6,811 nt of DNA, from positions 1-6,811 of the forward strand of contig UQVG01000110.1 in NCBI GenBank assembly GCA_900544435.1. The letters run 5' to 3'. The notes beneath the pieces were generated by a model. That model was given only the letters and a program-made list of their open reading frames with translations, made no database searches and was not told the DNA's origin. Both the position numbers and the translations under genes were made by a program. Origin of the DNA: an uncultured Erysipelotrichaceae bacterium. Its GTDB lineage: Bacteria > Bacillota_I > Bacilli_A > Erysipelotrichales > Coprobacillaceae. How positions within the stretch are numbered: position 1 is the stretch's first letter; the number at the start of each line of letters is the position of its first letter. Shown piece by piece: positions 1 to 5,964 of this stretch.

Positions 1-356
1 TAGTCACTTCTCTTGTAGAAAACATCATTATGCCTATTTTAAGTTTAGTTACAGGTAAAATTGATTTTTCTAATCTATTTATTGCTTTAGATGGAAATAC
101 ATACAAAACATTAGCTGCTGCTCAAGCAGCAGGGGCATCTACTGTCAATTATGGTTTATTTATTACTGGTTTACTTAACTTCATTATTATGGCTTTTGTC
201 ATCTTTATGATTGTTAAAGCAATGAACAAGTTAAGATCTAAAACTGAAAAACCAGTAGAAGAAAAACCAACGAAAAAGATTTGTCCTTATTGTCAAAGTG
301 AAATCTCTATCAAAGCATCTCGTTGCCCACACTGTACAAGTCAATTAGAAAACTAA
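1..356 (+). CDS. mscL: Large-conductance mechanosensitive channel MscL, 5'-truncated, with C-terminal zinc ribbon
   Basis: This is the 3' part of a gene that begins before the window; the reading frame is open from base 3 (VTSLVENIIMP...), so the ATG at 30 is an internal methionine and not the start. MscL is a homopentameric inner-membrane channel that opens under membrane tension and releases solutes during hypo-osmotic shock. The visible part has the end of the first transmembrane region (SLVENIIMP), the periplasmic loop with the family motif DFSNLFI, and the second helix (about YGLFITGLLNFIIMAFVIFM), followed by a charged linker. About 30 N-terminal residues, including most of helix 1, are missing because of the window edge. 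After the linker comes a CPYC...CPHC tail, a four-cysteine zinc-ribbon-like motif that the classical E. coli protein lacks. The identification is secure from the loop and helix 2; zinc binding by the tail is inferred from the CxxC pairs. Confidence 0.93.
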   Translation, partial: VTSLVENIIMPILSLVTGKIDFSNLFIALDGNTYKTLAAAQAAGASTVNYGLFITGLLNFIIMAFVIFMIVKAMNKLRSKTEKPVEEKPTKKICPYCQSEISIKASRCPHCTSQLEN

Positions 357-400
357 AATAGCTTTCTGTAATGTCATTCATTACAAAAAGCTATTTTTTT
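355..400 (+). terminator. Intrinsic terminator of mscL, probably bidirectional
   Basis: An 11-bp arm (355-365) pairs with 387-397. One C/A mismatch follows, then an inner 7-bp arm (367-373) pairs with 379-385 around a 5-base loop. The plus strand continues into a run of T (to 400), giving a standard Rho-independent terminator directly after the mscL stop codon. The convergent gene stops at 405-407. Read on the minus strand, the same stem is followed by TTTTAGTTTTC, so it can plausibly stop that transcript too. Confidence 0.88.
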
Positions 401-404
401 ATTA

Positions 405-842
405 TTATTTAATTTTAGCATTTATCACAAAATCAAGTTTTGTTTCAATATCATAATTTTCTTCTTTGCCTGCAAATGTCGTGGCTTTTCCATAATAGTG
501 CATGATTGTTTTTCCATTTTTTACAGATAAATCAAGTTGAATATCACTGCTTTGATAAGCTTCTTTTAAAAGTGAACATATTCCTTCATGTTGAAACTGA
601 ATTTCCACAATTTGTAATTCTATTTCAGGATCCATTTCAATACCATGTCGTGTAGTATAAATTATTTGTGGTGCTTCTATTTTTAAATTGTTCCCGGCTG
701 TGCTTTCACTTACCTGAATATTGATTTCAGGATGACTAGCACACCATTTATAATAGCCAAAACCACAAAGAGTAATCACTAAAACAAATAAAAGGATATA
801 GAGGTAAATCTTTTTGATTTTAAATGTTACATATTGTTTCAT
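405..842 (-). CDS. Small membrane-anchored protein of unknown function
   Basis: I do not recognise this protein. From the ATG at 842 it is 145 residues. It has a short basic N-terminus (MKQYVTFKIKK), one hydrophobic helix at about residues 12-31, and then a polar domain of about 110 residues that should lie outside the cell, as a signal-anchored protein. The cysteine at residue 26 (ITLC) lacks the small residue expected just before a lipobox cysteine, so a lipoprotein is unlikely. The outer domain looks beta-rich and includes repeated acidic strands (MDPEIELQIVEIQF) and a C-terminal strand ending in FVINAKIK. A TTG at 887 would add 15 residues, but the ATG at 842 is preferred because it has AGG close upstream and because a TATAAT box (858-863) lies inside the longer version. 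It is convergent with mscL and has its own promoter. Existence as a gene is likely; function is unknown. Confidence 0.7.
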   Translation of the reverse strand: MKQYVTFKIKKIYLYILLFVLVITLCGFGYYKWCASHPEINIQVSESTAGNNLKIEAPQIIYTTRHGIEMDPEIELQIVEIQFQHEGICSLLKEAYQSSDIQLDLSVKNGKTIMHYYGKATTFAGKEENYDIETKLDFVINAKIK

Positions 843-857
843 GTACCTATTTATTTG

Positions 858-887
858 ATTATAACATAAATGTTCTATATAAAACAA
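858..887 (-). promoter_or_regulatory. Likely promoter of the small membrane protein gene
   Basis: On the minus strand a perfect TATAAT lies at 858-863, with a weak -35 (TTGTTT, 882-887) 18 bases upstream. The predicted transcript would begin near 850, leaving a leader of under 10 bases before the ATG at 842, which still carries AGG. The -35 lies within the T-tract of the tRNA terminator. The -10 is a strong match and the -35 is poor, so the call is tentative. Confidence 0.5.
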
Positions 888-908
888 AAAACATCGATTA
901 CTCGATGT
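881..908 (-). terminator. Intrinsic terminator of the tRNA cluster
   Basis: On the minus strand ACATCGA, loop GTAA and TCGATGT form a perfect 7-bp hairpin (891-908), followed by a T-rich tract TTTTTGTTTT (890-881). It lies 10 bases past the CCA end of tRNA-Leu, the last tRNA of the array, which is where a Rho-independent terminator is expected. Confidence 0.85.
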
Positions 909-918
909 CTCTTACATT

Positions 919-1002
919 TGGTGCGGGCGACAGGAATCGAACCTGCACGCCAAAGGCGCTAGATCCTAAGTCTAGTGCGTCTGCCAGTTCCGCCACGCCC
1001 GC
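919..1002 (-). tRNA. tRNA-Leu (anticodon TAG)
   Basis: The acceptor stem GCGGGCG (996-1002) pairs with CGCCCGC (923-929), followed by discriminator A and an encoded CCA (919-921). The anticodon stem CTAGA/TCTAG encloses the loop CTTAGGA, giving anticodon TAG (966-968), which reads CUA and, by wobble, other CUN leucine codons. The long variable arm (CGCCTTTGGCG) is the class II feature expected of tRNA-Leu. It is the last tRNA of the six-gene array and is followed by a terminator. Confidence 0.97.
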
Positions 1003-1009
1003 ATTGAAA

Positions 1010-1085
1010 TGGTGACCCGCAGGCGACTCGAACGCCTGACCCTCTGATTAAAAGTCAGATGCTCTACCAACTGAGCTAGCGGGTC
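1010..1085 (-). tRNA. tRNA-Lys (anticodon TTT)
   Basis: The acceptor stem GACCCGC (1079-1085) pairs with GCGGGTC (1014-1020), with discriminator A and an encoded CCA (1010-1012). The anticodon loop CTTTTAA (1048-1054) gives anticodon TTT for AAA/AAG. The D arm (AGCTCAGTTGGTAGAGC) and the T arm with its TTCGAGT loop are normal. It is separated from tRNA-Leu by 7 bases, so the two are surely processed from one precursor. Confidence 0.97.
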
Positions 1086-1093
1086 ATACCTTA

Positions 1094-1169
1094 TGGCTGG
1101 GGTAGCTGGATTCGAACCAGCGCAATGACAGAGTCAAAGTCTGTTGCCTTACCGCTTGGCTATACCCCA
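1094..1169 (-). tRNA. tRNA-Gln (anticodon TTG)
   Basis: The acceptor stem TGGGGTA (1163-1169) pairs with TACCCCA (1098-1104), with discriminator G and an encoded CCA. The weak U1-A72 first pair is typical of bacterial tRNA-Gln. The anticodon loop CTTTGAC (1133-1139) gives anticodon TTG for CAA/CAG. The D arm begins AGCCAAGCGGTAAGGC, as is common in this family. Confidence 0.97.
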
Positions 1170-1182
1170 TTCATTAGATAGA

Positions 1183-1266
1183 TGGTGGAGAGGAGTGGAT
1201 TCGAACCACCGAACCAAAAGGAACTGAGTTACAGTCAGCCGCGTTTAGCCACTTCGCTACCTCTCC
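1183..1266 (-). tRNA. tRNA-Tyr (anticodon GTA)
   Basis: The acceptor stem GGAGAGG (1260-1266) pairs with CCTCTCC (1187-1193), with discriminator A and an encoded CCA. The anticodon loop CTGTAAC (1228-1234) gives anticodon GTA for UAC/UAU. A long variable arm (around TTCCTTTTGGTTCGG) marks it as a class II tRNA, as bacterial tRNA-Tyr should be. Only 4 bases separate it from tRNA-Thr upstream. Confidence 0.97.
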
Positions 1267-1270
1267 ATCA

Positions 1271-1346
<76 letters not shown>

Positions 1347-1378
1347 ATCTTCTATAATTTATTTCAAACACTATTTAA

Positions 1379-1454
1379 TGGTGGAGGCTAACGGGCTCGA
1401 ACCGCTGACCCTCTGCTTGTAAGGCAGATGCTCTCCCAACTGAGCTAAGCCTCC
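1379..1454 (-). tRNA. tRNA-Val (anticodon TAC)
   Basis: The acceptor stem GGAGGCT (1448-1454) pairs with AGCCTCC (1383-1389), with discriminator A and an encoded CCA. The anticodon stem TCTGC/GCAGA encloses the loop CTTACAA (1417-1423), giving anticodon TAC for GUN valine codons. This is the first tRNA of the array; its promoter lies just upstream at 1472-1500. Confidence 0.97.
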
Positions 1455-1471
1455 TTGACTAGTGCCCACTT

Positions 1472-1500
1472 ATAATAACATCTCTTACCCTATTCGTCAA
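1472..1500 (-). promoter_or_regulatory. Promoter of the six-tRNA array
   Basis: On the minus strand TTGACG (1495-1500) and TATTAT (1472-1477) are separated by exactly 17 bases, a near-consensus housekeeping sigma promoter. Transcription should start near 1465, about ten bases before the mature 5' end of tRNA-Val. The -35 lies only 19 bases past the fau stop codon, and no hairpin terminator separates the two. Confidence 0.85.
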
Positions 1501-1519
1501 CAGTTTTTTACTAATTTTT

Positions 1520-2050
1520 TTATATTTTTTTATCTGTTATAATATCATCTAATGGAATATCAAATTTTTCAGGTTGATAATGTTTCATATATTGAAATGA
1601 ATAAGCCAGTCCAATGGTTGGTGCTTTAAAATCTTTAAGATAACGATCATAATATCCTCCACCATAGCCTAAGCGATAATAATTTTGATCATATCCTACA
1701 AGAGGAACAATCATTAAATCTAGAAATTCTTTATTAATTTCTTCTTTTTCTATTGGCTCATCTATTCCATATTTGTTTTTAACCATTTTTTCTTGAAATA
1801 AAGTAAAATACATTTCTTTACCACGAACTATGGGAACATAAAATTCTTTTTGAGTTTTAAATTCTTCTATTAATTTCCACGTGTCCACTTCATGTTTATA
1901 AGATAAATATATTCCTATTTTTTTACTTTTAATAAAACGTGGATCTTTTTTTAACTTTTCTATAATGAAATGAGATTGTTTTTGATAATCATCAAAAGCC
2001 AATCTCATTTGTATTAATTGTTTACGTAATTGTTTTTTATCCAATTCCAT
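1520..2050 (-). CDS. fau: 5-formyltetrahydrofolate cyclo-ligase (MTHFS)
   Basis: This cytoplasmic enzyme uses ATP to convert 5-formyltetrahydrofolate into 5,10-methenyltetrahydrofolate, returning a dead-end, inhibitory folate to the one-carbon pool. The 176-residue protein has the family's usual length and layout: a basic N-terminal KKQLRKQL helix contributing to ATP binding, the central [14 protein letters not shown] strand (here MIVPLVGYD), the diagnostic glycine-rich loop [12 protein letters not shown] at about residues 126-137, and the C-terminal DIPLDDIIT motif. The ATG at 2050 is chosen over the in-frame GTG (2056) and TTG (2059) because it matches family N-termini. Its GGTGA is very close upstream, so the ribosome site is imperfect and the start is not certain. 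It overlaps the end of sufB by 14 bases, which suggests translational coupling and makes it the last gene of the suf message. The gene is also called ygfA or yqgN in other bacteria. Confidence 0.93.
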   Translation of the reverse strand: MELDKKQLRKQLIQMRLAFDDYQKQSHFIIEKLKKDPRFIKSKKIGIYLSYKHEVDTWKLIEEFKTQKEFYVPIVRGKEMYFTLFQEKMVKNKYGIDEPIEKEEINKEFLDLMIVPLVGYDQNYYRLGYGGGYYDRYLKDFKAPTIGLAYSFQYMKHYQPEKFDIPLDDIITDKKI

Positions 2051-3416
2051 TTTCACCAAAGTCCATTTTAATCAATTGATTTAACTCAACAGCATATTCC
2101 ATTGGTAATTCTCTTGAAAATGGTTCAATAAATCCCATAACGATCATTTCTGTTGCATCTTTTTTAGAAAGACCTCTAGACATTAAATAGAAAAGTTGTT
2201 CATCCGAAATTTTAGAAACAGTTGCTTCATGTTCAATTAAAGAATCATTATTTCTAGCATAATTTGTTGGTACTGTATCACTTGTTGAAATTTGATCTAA
2301 GATCAATGTATCACATTCAACTTTACTCTTAGCGTTGATTGCTTTTGGATTATGTTGTACTAAACCACGATAGTTTGTTTTTCCGCCATTTTTAGCAATA
2401 GACTTAGAAACAATACTACTTGAAGTATTTGGTGCCAAATGAATCATTTTAGCCCCAGAATCCATAATTTGATTTTCTCCGGCAACAGCAATCGTAATAC
2501 AAGAACCTTTAGCTCCTTCTTCCATTAAAACACAAGTTGGATATTTCATTGTAACAGCAGAACCAATATTTCCATCAACCCATTCCATTTGCCCATTTTT
2601 ATAAACTTTAGCTCTTTGAGTAACTAAGTTTAAAATATTATTAGACCAGTTTTGAATTGTTGTATAACGACATTTAGCCCCTTCTAATACAACAATTTCA
2701 ACAACTCCTGTATGTAATGAATCTTTTGAATAATTTGGTGCCGTACATCCTTCTACATAATGGATATCAGAACCTTTATCAACAATAATTAATGTTCTTT
2801 CAAATTGTCCCATTTGTTCAGAATTGATTCTAAAATAAGATTGTAAAGGTTTTTCTAGTTTTACTCCTGGTGGTACATAAATAAATGAACCCCCAGACCA
2901 TACAGCTCCATTTAATGCTGAAAACTTATTGTCATTATAAGGAATAACTGTATCAAAATACTTTTTAAATAATTCTGGATATTCTCTTAAACCACTATCA
3001 ATATCTAAGAAAATAACTCCTTTTTCTTGAACTTCTTTTAACATATTATGATAGACAACTTCTGATTCATATTGAGTTGTTACCCCTGATAGATATTTTT
3101 GTTCTGCTTCAGGAATTCCAAGTTTATCAAAAGTATCTTTAATTGTTTCAGGAACTTCTTCCCATTTATTTGTTTGTTTATCAGAAGGTCTAATATAATA
3201 CGTATACTCATCGAAATCTACTCTGCTTAAATCTACACCCCATGTAGGCATTGGCTTTTTCAAAAAACAATCTAATGCCTTTAAACGATATTCCAACATC
3301 CATTCAGGTTCACCTTTAATTGCAGAAATTTCTCTAACAACATCTTCATTAATTCCTTTAGGTGTTTTAAAAACAGACACATCTTTATCAGGAATCATAG
3401 TTTCATCATTTTCCAT
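2037..3416 (-). CDS. sufB: Fe-S cluster assembly scaffold protein SufB
   Basis: SufB is the main scaffold of the cytoplasmic SufBCD complex; it receives sulfur and iron and builds the nascent cluster together with SufD and the SufC ATPase. The 459-residue product is full length for a Gram-positive SufB. It has the N-terminal alpha region ([13 protein letters not shown]), the beta-helix core ([45 protein letters not shown]), and the C-terminal SufC-binding helices ([32 protein letters not shown]). The cysteine at about residue 368 (VECDTL) aligns with the sulfur-accepting Cys405 of E. coli SufB. Upstream in-frame TTG (3443) and ATG (3440) codons exist, but the ATG at 3416 is chosen because AAAGGAGG sits six bases before it. 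The start overlaps the end of sufU by 11 bases. Part of its C-terminus is nearly identical at DNA level to sufD. Confidence 0.97.
   Translation of the reverse strand: MENDETMIPDKDVSVFKTPKGINEDVVREISAIKGEPEWMLEYRLKALDCFLKKPMPTWGVDLSRVDFDEYTYYIRPSDKQTNKWEEVPETIKDTFDKLGIPEAEQKYLSGVTTQYESEVVYHNMLKEVQEKGVIFLDIDSGLREYPELFKKYFDTVIPYNDNKFSALNGAVWSGGSFIYVPPGVKLEKPLQSYFRINSEQMGQFERTLIIVDKGSDIHYVEGCTAPNYSKDSLHTGVVEIVVLEGAKCRYTTIQNWSNNILNLVTQRAKVYKNGQMEWVDGNIGSAVTMKYPTCVLMEEGAKGSCITIAVAGENQIMDSGAKMIHLAPNTSSSIVSKSIAKNGGKTNYRGLVQHNPKAINAKSKVECDTLILDQISTSDTVPTNYARNNDSLIEHEATVSKISDEQLFYLMSRGLSKKDATEMIVMGFIEPFSRELPMEYAVELNQLIKMDFGENGIG
2163..2183 (-). repeat. Direct repeat copy in sufB, matching 5182-5202 in sufD
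   Basis: This is the partner of the 5182-5202 block. The exact core is 21 bases and extends to 35 bases (2155-2189) with two mismatches. It encodes the conserved SufC-contacting segment of SufB. Confidence 0.85.
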
Positions 3417-3858
3417 GAGTTTCCTCCTTTTCACTTTCATCAATTAATTGCGTAATTCCTTTCCATCCAAGAGTTGCACATTTAATTCTATTGGCCTGTT
3501 TATGAGTGTTATAAAAAGCAATCGCTTCTTCTAATATTTCAGGATCATAATCTTTTTCAAAAATCATATTCATATAATTTTCAATAATAACCCTTGCTTC
3601 ATCAATTGTTTTACCAATTAATAATTCTGTCATAATAGAAGTACTTGATGTACAAATTGCACATGCTTCTCCATCAAAGCGAATATCTTTAATCACTCCA
3701 TCTTCTATTTTTGCTTGTATATCAATATTATCAATACAAGTTTCACTATCCATATTGACTTTTTTATAGCTATCGTCTTCAACTAATTCATGATTACGTG
3801 GATTTTCATAATGATCCATGATGATTTGACGAAGCATCATATTATCCAAAGAAGGCAT
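3406..3858 (-). CDS. sufU: Zinc-dependent sulfurtransferase SufU
   Basis: In Gram-positive SUF systems SufU accepts the persulfide from SufS and passes it on to SufB; it is related to IscU but acts as a zinc-bound sulfur carrier in the cytoplasm. The 150-residue protein shows the family opening [15 protein letters not shown] and the zinc ligands at the positions expected from the B. subtilis protein: C41 and D43 (TCIDN), C66 (GEACAIC) and C127 (RIKCATLGW). The usual glycine of the first ligand motif (CGD) is isoleucine here (CID), and an additional cysteine, C69, lies three residues after C66. The ATG at 3858 is preferred because it places C41 exactly as in B. subtilis; the ATGs at 3840 and 3837 are alternatives. 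GGGG lies about 12 bases upstream, rather far, so coupling to sufS (17-base overlap) is likely. Confidence 0.94.
   Translation of the reverse strand: MPSLDNMMLRQIIMDHYENPRNHELVEDDSYKKVNMDSETCIDNIDIQAKIEDGVIKDIRFDGEACAICTSSTSIMTELLIGKTIDEARVIIENYMNMIFEKDYDPEILEEAIAFYNTHKQANRIKCATLGWKGITQLIDESEKEETHGK
3423..3430 (-). promoter_or_regulatory. Strong ribosome binding site of sufB, inside the end of sufU
   Basis: The minus strand reads AAAGGAGG with a 6-base spacer to the ATG at 3416. It lies within the last codons of sufU (encoding KEE) and decides the sufB start against two upstream in-frame candidates. Among the junctions within the operon it is the strongest site, which fits SufB being needed in excess of SufD in the complex (inference). 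Confidence 0.85.
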
Positions 3859-5065
3859 CTAAAAAGTCATCCCCTTTCTTACATACTTCAATAAACTGAT
3901 CTATTTCTTCTTTTGTATTGTAGAAATAGAATGAAGCTCTTAATGTTTGTGAAACATGTAAATATTCATCTAATATTTTTGCACAGTGTTGACCAGCACG
4001 AATTGCAATTCCATACGTATTAAATAAAGATGCTCCATCTTGAGAAAAAACATTTTTAATATTGAAAGCAATTGCTCCAACACCATTTTCATTGTAAATT
4101 TCAATGTTATCCAATTCTTTCATTTTTTCAACAGCATATTTTCTAAGCATTGCTTCATGTTCCTCAATATTTTTCATACCAATATTTTGTAAATATTCAA
4201 TAGCACTGCCAAGACCAATAACACCTTCAATATTAGGTGTTCCTGTTTCAAATTTTGTTGGTGCATTTTTAAGCTTTACTAAACCACAGCTATTGTATCT
4301 TGCATTACTTCCTCCACCAAAACGTGTTGGTGTCATTTCTTCTAATAAATGATATTTTCCATATAATACGCCTACCCCTGTAGGTCCACACATTTTATGT
4401 CCAGAAAAAGCAAAGAAATCAACATCTAAATCTTGAACATCAACAGCATGATGAGGTGCACTTTGAGCACCATCAACACAAACAATAATGTCATGTTCAT
4501 GAGCAAAACCACAAATTTCTTTAATTGGTGCTAAATATCCCAAAACATTTGTAATTTGTGCAATAGAAATAATTTTTGTACGTTCAGTCACTGCTTTTTT
4601 GACATTTTCTAAAGTAACTTTTCCTTCTTCATCTAAATCAATATATTTAATGATTGCTCCTGTATGCTTAGCCACTTCAAACCAAGGAAGAGTATTACTT
4701 GCGTGTTCTGCAAGTGTAATCAATACTTCATCTCCTTCTTTTAAATGTGTCATTCCATAACCAAAAGCCACCATATTTAAACTATCTGAAGAACCATAAG
4801 TATAAACAACTTCCTCTGGTTTACAATGAATAAAATCAGCAACAATACTTCGAACATGTTCAAATTTTGTATCTACTTCATGAGATAAATCATAATCTCC
4901 ACGATGCGCATTTCCAGAATAATTTGTTAGATAATCACAAACACTGTCGATCACACATTGTGGTTTTAAGGTTGTTGCTCCATTATCTAAATAAATAAGA
5001 GGTTTTCCATGCATAGTTTTTTTAAGCATTGGGAAATCTTCTCTAATTTTTAAAACATCTATCAT
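3842..5065 (-). CDS. sufS: Cysteine desulfurase SufS
   Basis: SufS is a PLP-dependent enzyme that converts L-cysteine to L-alanine and holds the released sulfur as a persulfide on its active-site cysteine, for transfer to SufU. The 407-residue protein is full length. Visible residues include the N-terminal YLDNGATT motif, H121 in AEHASN (stacking on PLP), D198 and Q201 in VDGAQ (cofactor binding), the Schiff-base lysine K224 in SGHKMCGPTGVG, the FETGTPN substrate-loop motif, the persulfide cysteine C361 in RAGQHCAK, and R376 in LRASFYFYN (cysteine carboxylate binding). The active-site motif reads RAGQHC where many SufS have RxGHHC, and EHASN replaces the common EHHSN; these look like subgroup variation and not loss of function. 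The start codon overlaps the sufD stop by one base (TAATG), with AAAGGTGG upstream as ribosome site. Confidence 0.97.
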   Translation of the reverse strand: MIDVLKIREDFPMLKKTMHGKPLIYLDNGATTLKPQCVIDSVCDYLTNYSGNAHRGDYDLSHEVDTKFEHVRSIVADFIHCKPEEVVYTYGSSDSLNMVAFGYGMTHLKEGDEVLITLAEHASNTLPWFEVAKHTGAIIKYIDLDEEGKVTLENVKKAVTERTKIISIAQITNVLGYLAPIKEICGFAHEHDIIVCVDGAQSAPHHAVDVQDLDVDFFAFSGHKMCGPTGVGVLYGKYHLLEEMTPTRFGGGSNARYNSCGLVKLKNAPTKFETGTPNIEGVIGLGSAIEYLQNIGMKNIEEHEAMLRKYAVEKMKELDNIEIYNENGVGAIAFNIKNVFSQDGASLFNTYGIAIRAGQHCAKILDEYLHVSQTLRASFYFYNTKEEIDQFIEVCKKGDDFLDAFFG

Positions 5066-5964
5066 TATAGTCCCACCTTTTCTTTCAAAACATCTGAAAA
5101 TCTTTCTTTTAAAGATTCCACACTAATAAATTCTAGAACAGGTAAGAAATAACCATAAGTAACTAAATGCATGGCATCTTGTTTAGAAAGACCTCTAGAC
5201 ATCAAATAATAAAGATGATCTTCATCAATCTTTCCAACACTTGCTCCATGGCTTGCTTTAACATCATATTCATCTATATATAAATATGGATTAGCTTGTG
5301 CTTTGCATCCTTCATCAAAAACTATAATTTTATTTGTTTGATGTGTATCAGATCCTGACATACCTTTATAAATACGTCCTATACCATCAATAATTAAACT
5401 AGCTTTTGATTTAACAATTCCATAGTTATCCATATCACCATATGTATGTGGTGCTAAATGTTCTAAAGTCATTTCATAATGCTTATTTTCTTTTTCTTTA
5501 CTTAAAGATGCTAAGCGAAGTTTAGCACTAGCTTCTTCTTCTAGTAAGCGATATTTTATTTTTGATAAAGTTGTATAATCTGTCAATTCTACATAAGCGC
5601 AAGATACTCTTGAATACTTATAGACATCAACATTTTCATTTAAATCTAATTGAATGTCTTGTTGACTGTTTTTTTCAACATATCTTAAAACTTCACTAGA
5701 TTCATTAACTTTTATATTTTTTGTATAAGAACAAGATTTTGATGCTTCATACATCTCTACAAGATCTACATGTAAACGATCTTTAATTTCAATATCAAAT
5801 TGATAAGTTCCTTCTTCTGTAACCTTATATATAATTTGTACTTTAGCATCTTCATTAATTTTTAAAGTTTGATTTTGAATTTGAATATCTTGTTTAAAAG
5901 ATGTTTCTTTAACACATCCATTTTCAAGTACAAGATAATTGTCAATATCTGCTAATCTACTCAT
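5065..5964 (-). CDS. sufD: Fe-S cluster assembly protein SufD, short form
   Basis: SufD is the SufB paralog that pairs with it on a SufC dimer and is thought to help iron entry into the scaffold. The assignment rests on position between sufC and sufS and on the C-terminal signature DVKASHGASVGKIDEDHLYY followed by [12 protein letters not shown], which is the SufC-binding helix region shared with SufB. His239 in ASHGAS corresponds to the functionally important His360 of E. coli SufD, while the adjacent E. coli Cys358 position is alanine here (A237). At 299 residues it is well over 100 shorter than the E. coli or B. subtilis proteins (about 420-440), lacking most of the N-terminal region; the reading frame is intact, so this is a compact form, not a broken gene. 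Its ATG overlaps the sufC stop by one base (TAATG), and AAGG lies rather far upstream, so translation probably depends on sufC. Confidence 0.93.
   Translation of the reverse strand: MSRLADIDNYLVLENGCVKETSFKQDIQIQNQTLKINEDAKVQIIYKVTEEGTYQFDIEIKDRLHVDLVEMYEASKSCSYTKNIKVNESSEVLRYVEKNSQQDIQLDLNENVDVYKYSRVSCAYVELTDYTTLSKIKYRLLEEEASAKLRLASLSKEKENKHYEMTLEHLAPHTYGDMDNYGIVKSKASLIIDGIGRIYKGMSGSDTHQTNKIIVFDEGCKAQANPYLYIDEYDVKASHGASVGKIDEDHLYYLMSRGLSKQDAMHLVTYGYFLPVLEFISVESLKERFSDVLKEKVGL
5182..5202 (-). repeat. Direct repeat copy in sufD, matching 2163-2183 in sufB
   Basis: The 21 bases at 5182-5202 are identical to 2163-2183. With flanks, 5174-5208 and 2155-2189 match at 33 of 35 positions. Both copies lie in frame in the C-terminal YLMSRGLSK segment of the paralogs sufD and sufB and have the same orientation, 3,019 bases apart. 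Identical codons are used for Arg, Leu and Ser, which have six choices each. Confidence 0.85.

Noticed and set aside
740..842. Lipoprotein signal (ITLC) in the small membrane protein
   Set aside because: The residue before the cysteine is leucine, not the Ala/Gly/Ser expected in a lipobox.
405..887. Longer form of the small membrane protein starting at TTG 887
   Set aside because: The added 15 residues run through the TATAAT box, and the TTG sits in the terminator T-tract without a ribosome site; the ATG at 842 is better.
824..1015. Plus-strand 63-residue open frame containing GAGDRNRTCTPKALDP
   Set aside because: It reads the antisense strand of tRNA-Leu; this GDRNRTCTP-type peptide is a familiar artefact of translating across tRNA-Leu genes. 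It has no ribosome site.
1347..1378. Internal promoter between tRNA-Val and tRNA-Thr
   Set aside because: The 32-base spacer is AT-rich and has TATAG-like letters, but no -35 at a workable distance outside the tRNA-Val body.
3417..3443. Upstream sufB starts (TTG 3443, ATG 3440)
   Set aside because: The AAAGGAGG ribosome site lies downstream of these codons and is correctly spaced only for the ATG at 3416.
4104..4352. Plus-strand 82-residue open frame
   Set aside because: It lies wholly antisense to the well-supported sufS gene and has no family resemblance or ribosome binding site.
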